From positions 682,001-746,000 of the forward strand of contig NC_083566.1 in NCBI RefSeq assembly GCF_019925205.1: a DNA stretch of 64,000 nucleotides, in the 5' to 3' direction. Every line of letters starts with the position of its first letter. Within the stretch, counting starts at the first letter, position 1. Source of the DNA: Metopolophium dirhodum. Its lineage: Eukaryota > Arthropoda > Insecta > Hemiptera > Aphididae. The notes under the pieces were generated by a model. It ran no database searches. It had not been told where the DNA came from and saw only the letters and a list, made by a program, of their open reading frames with translations. The translations under genes and the position numbers were made by a program. Below are positions 50,556 to 60,535 of this stretch, one piece after another.

Positions 50556-50710
50556 TATTATTACAGTTGATATGATACTTTAACTTAAAATAAGACTTAT
50601 AAATAAAATTAATAAATATATAGGTAACCGTAAAATGTGTATTACCATATTGAATCATTAAATAATAATGAACTTTATAAATCAATGTTTATTAATGACT
50701 TTATCATCTT

Positions 50711-50740
50711 TATCTCATTTTGGCACTTATGTTTTCCACT
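50711..50740 (-). repeat. 30-bp segment shared with 26421-26450, inverted
   Basis: The reverse complement begins AGTGGAAAACATAAGTGCC and agrees with 26421-26450 at 29 of 30 positions. It is probably the end of a common repeat; both sites lie just outside or inside TE-like DNA. Confidence 0.6.
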
Positions 50741-51298
50741 TAAGGCTTACTCTCTATAGACTATATAAGGTATGTATATTATATATAAATACCTACATAG
50801 TTATTATATATTTATATATATAATGTGTATTGTTCATTTGTCTCACATCTACGTTTTCACGACACCAGGTTTTTTTTTTAATTGATTTGTTGTATTAATA
50901 CGTGCAGGGGGTGCCGATTTCCTTTAAAACTAATTAATTGTTTTATTAAATTTGTGTTGGGGGATAGAAAATCTGATTATTATTGTTTATTGGTTAATTT
51001 ATGAATTCACTAACACAATTTCATGCCCAATCAAACGTAAACGCAATATTATTATCAATAGAACATAATACACATAATAATTCATAAACGCACCAAGCAT
51101 TACGCGACGTTACTAATTTTAACATTAAATGTCCGCTAATGATAATTGTATATTATTCTATATTATTTCATTGCCATAGAATCGGAGAGATGTATCAACC
51201 AAATGCAAACTTTTCAGGAAATGGAAATTACTATATTTTAAAAACTATTATTACGTTTTTAAAAAAATTATGGAAGTTAGCATTTAGGTACTGTCAAG

Positions 51299-51821
51299 GC
51301 TGGGCAAGTTAATGATTTTTTTAACTCAGTTAAGTTAATATGCACCAATAACAAAAAGTTAAAAGTTAAAAGTTAATTTAACTATAGGTTAGCTCAGTTA
51401 AGTTAAAAGTTAATACACATTTTTTGTTAACTTTTTATTAAGTTAAAAAAAAGTTAATTTGTTTATACAACGCTAGCGTATTTAATTTTTTTCCAACCCA
51501 AAACTAAATTATAGGATATAGTGTTAATACTTCATACAGTATTTCCATATAAGTTAGATTCGAATGATATAAATTTTTAACTTCAAACAATTTATGATAC
51601 ATATTTTTTGACATGAAAACGAAATAGACTGAAATAGTAAAATATTATAAAATTAAAAACAAAATAAATTAACTTAACTTCTTAAAATGAATAATTTCAC
51701 ATTAATTAAGAAAGAAATTTAGTAAGTTAACAGTGAAGTTAATGAAAAGCCTAAAGTAACAAGTTAAGTTAAAAAGTTAAAATTAAATTAACTTAAACTT
51801 TTTAACTCGTTAATGCCCAGC
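51299..51821. mobile_element. Inverted-repeat element rich in AGTTAA, long target duplication
   Basis: 523 bp. The ends GCTGGGCAAGTTAA and TTAACTCGTTAATGCCCAGC are inverted complements with small gaps, and the interior is full of AGTTAA/TTAACT words. The direct flanks TTTAGGTACTGTCAA (51283-51297) and TTTAGGTACTGTTAA (51822-51836) match at 14 of 15. No coding capacity. A duplication this long is atypical for cut-and-paste DNA transposons; see findings. Confidence 0.65.
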
Positions 51822-51836
51822 TTTAGGTACTGTTAA

Positions 51837-52890
51837 AGTGTTAATTACATTACAAATTATCATACTCTTAATTTATAGGAAATGTTTTAATTTAGGCCCT
51901 AAATTTAATTTACTCAATTATAAATACAATTTTAATCTTAAGTACGGAGATACGTTATTTTAATTTATTCTAATCCAAATTGTCGTATTACTGTTTCTCA
52001 GTGACGTAACGGCCATGTAAACCCAAAAATTTACCAAAGTTAATTTTTTTAGTAATATTATGAATAACACAATCAGTAAGTTACAAGCTTTACACATTTC
52101 ATGATATTTTACTTTTATTAATTATTATAACAATCTCTTTATTTATAGGTAGGTAATAGATATATTATTATAATATAAAAACAAATTTATTTAAAAAGCA
52201 AATATTTTTAATTTTCAAATTAAACATTTGAATAAATATGTAATGGTACCACAGAATATTCTGTAGTTGTACAATTTGTTATTATCTCTATACACTATAC
52301 AGGCTACACTAATCTCCCAACAGGTATAGCAAATAAACCCCCATAAGAACCTGTGTAATTCTAGAAAATAAAGCCTTCTGGTTATTTTGTATAATATGAT
52401 CACAACTGCACAAGACACAATGCCAAATTATTATATTCTGTGACCGAACTACAATTTTACTCACTGGACGGACTCGAATATCTTGCCATAATCACTCATT
52501 ATTATAATACAATTATTCGTTATTGTGAAAATAACTATATTGTCGTAGATTAGTATATTAGTGGATACAATAAATTATAGTCCTTTGACACTCAAGTTTA
52601 CGGATGAATTTAGTTTCTATAATCAAGAAACTTCAAATTATTTAGTGTAAGTTTATTAAAACGTTGATACATTTATAAAAGATAGGTATTTACATTGGTA
52701 TTGATAATTTTACAATATCATAGTTTACATTACATTGCATAAATAAATTATAAATTGTACAAATATATTGAAAATGATACATTTTATACTTTTTGATATT
52801 AACCAAACTAGGTAGGTACTTACAACTTACTACTTAGTACTTTTAACTGAGCCTACTAGAAAAAAAATAATACTACCTTGTTATTATAAT
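51837..52890. other. Intergenic, nothing recognised
   Basis: AT-rich with no supportable exon or element boundary. Confidence 0.4.
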
Positions 52891-52930
52891 CAGTGGCGGC
52901 TCGTGGTTTGGACGATCGCACCCCCTATGA
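52891..52930 (+). mobile_element. hAT-type terminal sequence, partner end not seen
   Basis: CAGTGGCGGCTCGTGG at 52891 is a typical hAT non-autonomous terminal sequence, followed by GCACCCCC. The matching inverted end was not found in the next kilobases, so this is a fragment or a rearranged element. Confidence 0.45.
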
Positions 52931-53176
52931 AAACTAATTAAATGAAGAAAATTACTTGCATAATATTCTTAATTTTACATTTTTAAAAAATATTGCAAAT
53001 TTTTTTTAAATAGTAAAATAGTTATAAATTACCTACTATAAATACCTATAAATTACCTACTTTACATTTTGTCTATTACATTAATTGTCGTGTGCGAACA
53101 TTTCATTTGTTTCTCGGTTATTTCTTTGATACCAGGAGCCTATTGGTACGCCGTATGCATGTACACACGAGCAGTG

Positions 53177-53384
53177 TTGGACGACCGGCCGCGTCGTCCG
53201 AACAATATTCGTATTACGCATGTATGAGCGATGCGCACAATCGTGTGCGTGCGGGTACGTTTAAGCTGCGTTCTTATATACGGATATTGGACGACCGGCA
53301 GCGTCGTACAAGCAATATTCTGAATTCGTATATTATAATAACTTATAAGCGATGTGCGCAATCGTGCAAGTGCGGGTACGTTTA
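53177..53384. repeat. Two-unit CpG-rich tandem repeat
   Basis: Unit 1 (53177-53263) and unit 2 (53287-53384) share TTGGACGACCGGC, GCGTCGT, CAATATTC, AAGCGATG/GAGCGATG, GCGCACAATCGTG and GCGGGTACGTTTA. They are markedly richer in GC and CpG than the surroundings, so both strands are free of stops by composition. I see no gene in it. Confidence 0.6.
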
Positions 53385-53559
53385 TTGTTGCTACGATGTT
53401 AAGGGGAGCGTCGTCCATACAGTATAATATTATTAAAGTGTTTGAAAGTGAATTTATGACATCAATTAGAGGGAGTCACGTAAGATGTTGCACATAGCCA
53501 ATAGGACACCGAATTTTAGTTTATTTTTAAATACCTAACAATTGCATCATAATATATAT

Positions 53560-54590
53560 AAGTATGCTCTTTTAAACTCAAATATGGTGTTTTCTCTTTC
53601 TGTAATCACTTTTTAGGGCAGTTAAATGTTTTTGAGTTTCAACTTTAAGGATGATTTGTGGTAGATAGTATAAATATAAAATATAATTTTCAAATCGTTT
53701 AGAATTTCGGAAAATTGGAAAAACCGGCACCGACACCCTTAACAAAAAAAACTCTCGTGCCTCCTAAATACGTCGAATTTCAAATTTTTTTTTTCTAATA
53801 GATAATAGAAACATCTAATAGATAAATATTTTCTGCAGGTCAGATCAAAGCCATACATTTTCTTTTAAATAGCGTTAGAAAAGTACATTTCTTCAAATAA
53901 GAAATACTGTGTACTATTCAAATGCATAGTTTAGCTTGTATAATTATAATTTTGAAAATAAGGCTTTGATCTGACCTGTAAAACGTTCTCCTTAAAAAAA
54001 ATGAACGAAATCAGTTTGTTTTAAAGGGCGTGAGAATATTTTCTGTTAAGGCTTGGTTTTGTACTAAAAAATCACCAGCTCTGACACCCTTAACATCTAT
54101 CATGAGAAAATAATTTACCAGTCTTGTATTTCCCAAGTTAAGCCACGATAAATACTTTATAGCTTCATGCTTTTTCATTTTTTAAGGATAAGTAAATGAA
54201 AGGTTGTTTTACTACATCAGCGTTTAATTACTGCAGACCACCAGGTTGAGAAACATTGAGGCCCAGATATTTGAAATGTTAACAAAATGTTTGTATTAGT
54301 ATTTTCTCTACATGATATAGTTTTTAAAATATTATGACTCTACCAACCTGAGCATTTTTTAGACATTTGAAATTTAATTTACTTCCTATAAAATGTCTAA
54401 AATTATTTTCGTATACAATTAATTATCATTGAATTTATATTTAACATGTACGTCATACATCATCATAGTGACTTACTCCTCAATTACCAATGATAAGGTG
54501 TACCTAACCGAATAAACTCGACACTTACAAGTTACAGTAACTGTTCAGCAGAGCAGTTTACTATTTCCCCCATTTTTTTTAGGTTGAGAC
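53560..54590 (+). repeat. Dispersed repeat family, diverged copy
   Basis: Starts with a TTTTAGGGCAGTTAAATG block like the family's TTTTAGGACAGTAAAAGTG and ends with TTCGTATACAATTAATTATCATTGAATT, AGTGACTTACTC and TTCAGCAGAGCAGTTTAC. An internal GGCTTTGATCTGACCTG segment, present in inverted form nearby, is not part of the other copies. Confidence 0.45.
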
Positions 54591-55634
54591 AATTAAAGTG
54601 ACAAAAGTGATTATTTCTTTAAATTAATTTGATTAATTTTTTGAATTAATTTGACTAGTGATATTTATCGCGCATGCTGACAAATCGATCCGGCGTTATC
54701 GAGATCCCAGTACCCATAAAAATAATTTTTACCGGGTCTTTAAAATCGAATACATCCCTCGACTTGTCATGTAAAACCAACTTGGGCAAATAGATCCACA
54801 ATATATCGTTACCATATGTGGGATATCGACCCATATTTCCTCATAGTATCATTCACCATTTTATCTTGCACACAACTATCAGAAAATAAATAAATAAAGT
54901 TGTGGTATAAAAATCCACAGGAAAACACAATATAATTTTAAGTCAACTAGTAGATTACAGGATTAGATACCATACAATTTGAACTAATAAAAAGTAATAA
55001 CAGTTGACTGAGGTAGAATACAATTTACATAAATGTATTGTATAGAAGTAAAGATGATTTTTATTATAACATAAAACATGATTCAGTAGTTGATAATATC
55101 ATTATAATATAATATAATAATATTATGTATAAATAATAGTAGTAATTAATGTTATATATTAATAACATATTTAATGACATAATCATGGGTTGAAGAGTTA
55201 TATTATACTCTGTCTCAAAAAACAACAATTTTTGTGGATCATAGTAACGGAATTAATATAAATTAACATTAAGACAATAGAACTTTCGTAGAGGTAGCCA
55301 TGCAAGATTGAACGAAAATCTAGATTATACCATTATACACTATACAGTTGAATTTACAGACAAATATTTTTTTTTTTTTTATTTTTTATAATTTTTTATT
55401 TACAATCTGTTACAATAAAAATGGACAATAAGTAAAATAGATAATAGAATAAGTGGCTTGAGGAAAGGACGGATAATAGTAATATTGGTTACACAGAATA
55501 AAAACTGAGGACCAAATCATATATACCAAACCTGACAAAACAAGTGTTGCAATTCAAGGCCTTTTGACGGTACGTCTCAACAATATGCTTCTTCAAATTT
55601 TCTGCTTCCAAAACTCTTTATCACAGATATCGTA
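54591..55634. other. Intergenic / 3' flank of zinc-finger gene
   Basis: No gene recognised. A T-rich tract at 55370-55400 may belong to a repeat or to the 3' UTR of the minus-strand zinc-finger gene. Confidence 0.35.
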
Positions 55635-56550
55635 CTAAATGTTTTTTCTTAAATGTATTCTTTTATGCACTGTTAAATTTCCTAGCTGAGAAAACCACTT
55701 GTCACAGATAACACATTGATATGGTTTTTCTGCATTATGTGTTCTCATGTGTCTTTTTTTGTAACTTGGATGAGTCAATGCTTCATCACACATATTACAT
55801 TTATAGGTCTTTTCACCAGTGTGTGTCCTTGCATGTTGTCTTAAAACTTTTAAAAGAGCAAAGCTCTTATTACAAACTTTACATTTATATGGCTTTTCAT
55901 AGGTATGTGTCTTCGCATGCTTTTTTAAATTGTGTAATCGAGAAAACGATTTTTTACAGATATCACACTGATATGGCTTTTTACCAGTATGTATCTTTCT
56001 ATGCACATTTAAATTTCCTGATTGAGAGAACGCTTTATTGCAGATGTCACATTTAAATGGTTTTTCACCAGTGTGTGTCCTAGTGTGGTTTTTCAAACAT
56101 GATGGTGTAGAAAACCCTTTATTACAGAAACCACATATACGTAGTTTTTCTTTAGTATGTAATCTCATATGGGTTTCAACAAGTTTTGCTTGAGAAAACC
56201 TTTTACCGCAAATATTACAGTTATAGCACAGAACTTTATTGTTATAGCTATTTTCACGGGTATGACGCAGTATGTGTATTTTCAAACCTGATTTTTTGTA
56301 AAATAATTTATTACACATTGCACATATTAATGGCTCTTCCATTTCACTAATATGAATCTTTATACGTCTAGTCAGATTTGCTGTATTGGATGTTAAAGTG
56401 TTTTCCCTTAAATTCAAACGATCAATTGTTTCCAAAGAGTAGTCTTCATTGACAACGGATCCATAAAATGTACATGTTTCAATAATATCTTCTTCAGTTT
56501 TTATATTGATATTAGTTGTGTTTACTTCTTTTTCAATTGTCCATGTATTA
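55635..56550 (-). CDS. C2H2 zinc-finger protein, 3' terminal exon
   Basis: Terminal exon of a probable nuclear DNA-binding protein. On the minus strand an acceptor TTTTAG at 56551-56556 opens an exon at 56550 that stays open to the stop at 55635, about 304 residues. The exon has no ATG near its start and begins in mid-codon, so one or more upstream exons are missing from this description; none could be identified with confidence. After an acidic linker of about 70 residues come eight C2H2 fingers, for example CDICNKAFSQSGNLNVHRKIH without its outer linker, most joined by TGEKP-like linkers (HTGEKPF, HTGKKPY, HTYEKPY). Finger 7 lacks the usual aromatic residue (EALTHPSYKK). No KRAB, BTB or ZAD domain is visible here. 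It belongs to the rapidly expanding arthropod zinc-finger class; target unknown. Confidence 0.85.
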
Positions 56551-57039
56551 CTAAAATACAAAATTATTTTAAAAATTAATATTATGCAAATTATATTATA
56601 AAATTTGCGAATTATTTTATGTTGCCCTTACAACAAATTTGTACTACATTTTAGATCAAAATCGTGTGCTGACTAACCATTTTTTTCAAGTACCTAACTA
56701 GTTGTAAGTAATAGGTACATTGATTTGAATAAAATGTTTATTGTTATTATCAGTTTATATTAACAAGAAGTTAGAGGTTTGAAAATTATGTGTATACACT
56801 GTATACATAATGATCATCAATCAGTTTAAATATAATCGGGTCGATATTCTAATAAAAAGGGTACATATTAAAAAGATGACATACATATAATTCCCTAGAC
56901 CAAACTTTTATCAAAATGTTAATTATAATACAACTAATAACAAATTAGCCAACAACTAAGTCCCTACACAAATTAATCAGGGAACAATACCTCCAAACAA
57001 TTATTTATACAGAAATCAACAAGATTTTCGGAAATTTTT

Positions 57040-57323
57040 CAGTGTGGGATTCCAGGACACATAAAAAGATACTGTAATACAATAAATTGTACAAACAACT
57101 CGGATTTTTTCACATATAACTGGGTCTGAATAACCGGAACGCAAATACAATACCAGCAACATTCCTTAAAAAAACGTCAAAAATACAAATAATACTATTT
57201 ATACATAATATTATTATAATAATAATAAAGAAAAAATAAAATAAAAATAATCGGGAAATAAATGGGCAAACTATTACGTTGTTATTAGATACAGGGACGA
57301 GTGCAACAGTTATAAACAAAAAA
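57040..57323 (+). pseudogene. Zinc knuckle and protease N-terminal part (remnant)
   Basis: The knuckle keeps C-x4-H-x4-C of CCHC, with Ile at the first Cys position. The protease shows the D-T-G-T-S active-site sequence at 57288-57302. The frame between them is broken. It is cut by the dispersed repeat right after the active site. Confidence 0.75.
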
Positions 57324-58850
57324 GGTGGATAAGTGGATGTCACTCTGATGTACAGTAGGTTACAATTGGGTTACTGTAATGGATAGTGTTAAATTTGAAT
57401 TCAATGATATAATATCATTGTATAAGAAAAACGATTCTGAGCGAAAACGGTCAGTCATCCTATGATATTACCAAGTATATTTGATGATTATTGTGAATAA
57501 AGTAATTTATATATAACCTATTTACGTGGAGCCTTGTTTTAAATTTTCAATCCTTAGCCATAAAAGTTAAAAATGTATAAATTTTTAACTACAAAATAAT
57601 TAATAAATTATAAATTTGATAAATGTTGTCAAAATTTGAGCTTTAAATGCTTATAAAAAAAAATTGTGCCTATGTATTTTTAATATTTTTCAACTGCTAT
57701 TAGAACGATATATCAGGAGCCTTATATTAAATTTTCACGCTTTTTTACCCAACAAATAAAAATTTATTGATATTTATAGAAAAAAAACTAAAAAAATTGA
57801 AAACTGACAATGTCCGTAAACAGCTCAAAAAGAGTCAAAATATTTTCAACATTTTATGGCGTATAGAAAATGCTAATATAAACATTCAGTGAAATTTTCA
57901 AGTATCTACAGTCATTCGTTTTTTAATTACAATAAAATAAGAAAATTGTTACATGAGAAATCGAGTAAATATCAAATGTTGTAAAAATATAAATTTCAGA
58001 CGCTCATAAAAATTTAATTTAAGTTTCTTCTAGACATTTTTTTTTTGATAAAGGTAGACAAACTTATGAGTAATCTTATATTACATTTTCAAATCTTAGA
58101 TTTAAAAAGAAAAATTTTTATGAATTCTCATCAAAATAATTTGCTATTTTTCGTGATTTTTCCGTATTTTGTCAAAATTTGAACTTTAAATGCTTATAAT
58201 TAAAAACTGTGACTAAGGATTCTTAATTTTTTTCATCTGCCTTTGAAACAATAACCTGGGAGCCTTCTATTAAATTTTCAAGCTTTTTTACTCAACAGAT
58301 AAAATTTTATTGATATTTATAGAAAAAAAAACTAAAAAAATTGAAAACTGACAATGGCCGTAAACAGCTCAAAAAGAGTCAAAATATTTTGTAAATTGTA
58401 TGGTGTATAGAAAATGCTAATATAAACATTCAGTCAAAATTGCATGTCCCTACGGTAATTTGTTTTAGAGTTACACCAAAAACCAAAATCGATTTTCTCG
58501 AAAACAGATTTTGCGTAAAAATTCCCGTTTTTCCTTAATTTTTCTTTTGTTTTTCACGTCGCTTGTGAAAACTACTGGGAAATTTTTACTTTTGACCCCC
58601 CAAAGTACCAACTAGATTCACTTTCCTATCAGAAAAGTTACTATTGAAGAAAATCCAAGCACTTTTACTGTCCTAAAAGGTGATGACAGACACAAAAATA
58701 AAAAAAAAATAAAAAAAAAAATAAAAAAAATAAAAAAAAAAAACACACATCATTGTAGAATCAATACATTCATCGCTTCGCTCAGAATCTAAAACACATC
58801 ATTGTAAAATCAATATATTCATCGCTTCGCTCAGATAAAATACTATTAAA
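57321..58850 (-). repeat. Dispersed repeat family, best-preserved copy, inverted
   Basis: Left end GGTGGATAAGTGGATGTCAC; the 19-nt hairpin CAATGATATAATATCATTG at about 57405-57423; then GATTCTGAGCG; the full body; and the right end CATCGCTTCGCTCAGAATCTAAA at about 58770-58793. A short second copy of that end lies at 58794-58836. It interrupts the protease of the gypsy remnant, which gives independent boundaries for the family: about 1.47 kb from GGTGGATAAGTGG to GATTCTGAGCGAAGCGATG. Confidence 0.85.
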
Positions 58851-58860
58851 TGTAATAAAT

Positions 58861-59046
58861 TAAATTCCGAGAGCGAACTCTACCTTGAAACGACGAAAAA
58901 TTCTAAATTTAACATTTTAGGAACAGCTATGGCCCAGATAAAAATAAGAACGATAAAAATAAATCATAAAATAATTATAGCCAACGATATATATGCATCC
59001 GTAATAATGGGATTAGACATAATGAAAAAATTAACACAATTCTAGA
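58861..59046 (+). pseudogene. Protease C-terminal part (remnant)
   Basis: One open stretch ends with IIIANDIYASVIMGLDIM, the usual C-terminal motif of retroelement aspartic proteases (the I-L/M-G-x-D turn). A stop follows at 59043. Confidence 0.7.
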
Positions 59047-59229
59047 TTTAAAAAATAATTTAGTTACGTTTAATTATAAAGGAAAAGGAGTTATATTAAA
59101 AATAGAACAGGAAGACAAACCAATAAATACCTTACAAGACACGCACAATATTACACAAAATAAGCAAAAAATTAATTTTCAATAATTTCTATTACAAAAT
59201 TCAGAAACATATAGTACCGAATGTAGATA

Positions 59230-59640
59230 CCACGAAATTATAGGTAACATATTCACTGAGATAAGTAATGACTTCAAAATGAGTGCCGGGATTGCATAAC
59301 AATTTAAAGAAAGATTCAAAGATGTAGACGTATTAAAAGCGCAGAATAAAAAAACGTACAGAAATAGCATTTTTAAAGAAAAATAAATTTTGTATTTAAT
59401 AACAAAACGCGTATATAATGATAAACCCACCTACGAAGACATTTTTAACACACTACAAATGTTTAAAACACTTTTGCATAAATCAGTCAATAGATAATTT
59501 AAGACAACCTAAAGATTTTGCGGGGTTATATAAAAAAGACTGGGATTTAATTTCTAAAATGATTAAATTTACATTTCAAAATACAGATATCACAATAAGA
59601 ATTTATAAATTAGATTTCGAACATAAAATAGAATGTAAGT
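59230..59640 (+). pseudogene. Macro domain remnant (OARD1/TARG1-like)
   Basis: Macro domains bind ADP-ribose and some remove it from proteins. Three frame pieces align in order with the OARD1-like type: GNIFTEISNDFKMSAGIA (59239-59292) before an in-frame stop; LYLITKRVYNDKPTYEDIFN (about 59390-59450), matching the conserved YLITK...KPTYE block; and DWDLISKMIKFTFQNTDITI (59539-59598), matching the final helix and strand. The segment before the last block retains a P-x4-G-L pattern where the P-R-I-G-C-G-L loop is expected. At least two frameshifts and one stop inactivate it. The alignment is from memory of the family and was not computed. Confidence 0.72.
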
Positions 59641-59754
59641 CAATGGAAACAAGTGATTCACAACCAATAAATATTATGATAAATTCGCATGATACGGAAA
59701 AAAGTCACTAGAAACCAATAGATTATAACTTAAGGATAAATAACCAAATTAGCA

Positions 59755-60140
59755 TCTTATCTTGAAATAACGGAACAAACACTGACAGATGGAGATTGTG
59801 GGGCAAATGCGTTAAAAGTTTGTTGAAAAAACGAAGGACTACATTTTACAATATTAGAACTCTTAAACGACATAGGAATACCAAGGTATAGATTGGGTTA
59901 CCAACTCACAGATGATAACCTCGCATATTTGGCTGATAAATATAATAAAAATTTAATTATTTTAAAAGGCTATAATGAAATAAACGATAAAACATTAAAA
60001 AACACAGTAATATTTATTATAAACCAAACCATTTATATAGGAATATGTCACAAGAACAATCATTGAACCCCGGGTAAAATAAATACTAATAATCAGCTAT
60101 TAACCTTACGTAATATGATAGTATTTACAGTAACACCTGA
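59755..60140 (+). pseudogene. OTU-like cysteine protease remnant
   Basis: OTU proteases remove ubiquitin. One frame gives LEITEQTLTDGDCGANALKV (59761-59820), the D-G-x-C-x3-A active-site motif. A stop follows at 59824, then an open stretch of about 80 codons with SILELL-type helices (ILELLNDIGIPRYRLG) and a strand (NLIILKGYNE). It ends IYIGICHKNNH at 60031-60063 with a stop codon immediately after the His, where the catalytic His of OTU proteins is expected. The residue after it is normally aromatic. Two stops, otherwise well preserved. Family assignment by motif only. Confidence 0.62.
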
Positions 60141-60411
60141 TCTCAAAACTATTGAAAGAACAGATAGAACAATACATAAAAAATAGCAACACACAGCAAA
60201 ATATAAAATACGACGGAATGGATACAAGACAAAACGGCTTTGATGAGTTAACACATCATGTAGAAGAAGTATTTGAAAACATGAATGAAAATTTAGCTGA
60301 CACAAAATTAGCACAGACCAACAAAAATTTACAACTATTGCAAAACATGCTCGTAAAATAACGAAAACAATGAAATAATATGCAATATAACAAATTTAAC
60401 AGATAGTAAAG

Positions 60412-60530
60412 AATTAGAATTTGATATAAATCCGAAACTATAACCCAATCACAACAGACACAATTAAAAATAATTTTAAATACATATACAGACTGCTTTG
60501 CCAAACACCCAATGGACTTCTAACTGTGAG
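60412..60530 (+). pseudogene. Reverse transcriptase N-terminal end (truncated)
   Basis: DSKELEFDINPKL, a frameshift, then TQSQQTQLKIILNTYTDCFA and KHPMDF. This is the segment that precedes RT in gypsy polyproteins. The catalytic RT part is absent; unrelated sequence follows. Confidence 0.65.
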
Positions 60531-60535
60531 CCATA

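Larger units (their letters stand above)
56900..60535 (+). mobile_element. Decayed gypsy-like retroelement carrying macro and OTU-like domains
   Basis: Polyprotein remains in three frames with many stops. In order: a zinc knuckle QCGIPGHIKRYC (57040-57075, first Cys lost), an aspartic protease active site LLLDTGTSATVINKK (about 57279-57323), a dispersed-repeat insertion (57321-58850), the protease C-terminal part with ANDIYASVIMGLDIM (about 58974-59020), a macro domain (about 59230-59640), an OTU-like domain (about 59755-60140), a linker, and the start of a reverse transcriptase (TQSQQTQLKIILNTYTDCFA, about 60443-60502). It is truncated there. LTRs were not found. Domain order is that of a Ty3/Gypsy polyprotein with an extra cassette between protease and RT. 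Confidence 0.75.

Noticed and set aside
53092..53427. Overlapping open frames on both strands (111 and 92 codons)
   Set aside because: Both result from the CpG-rich tandem repeat, which has few stop codons by composition; Arg/Thr-rich nonsense translations.
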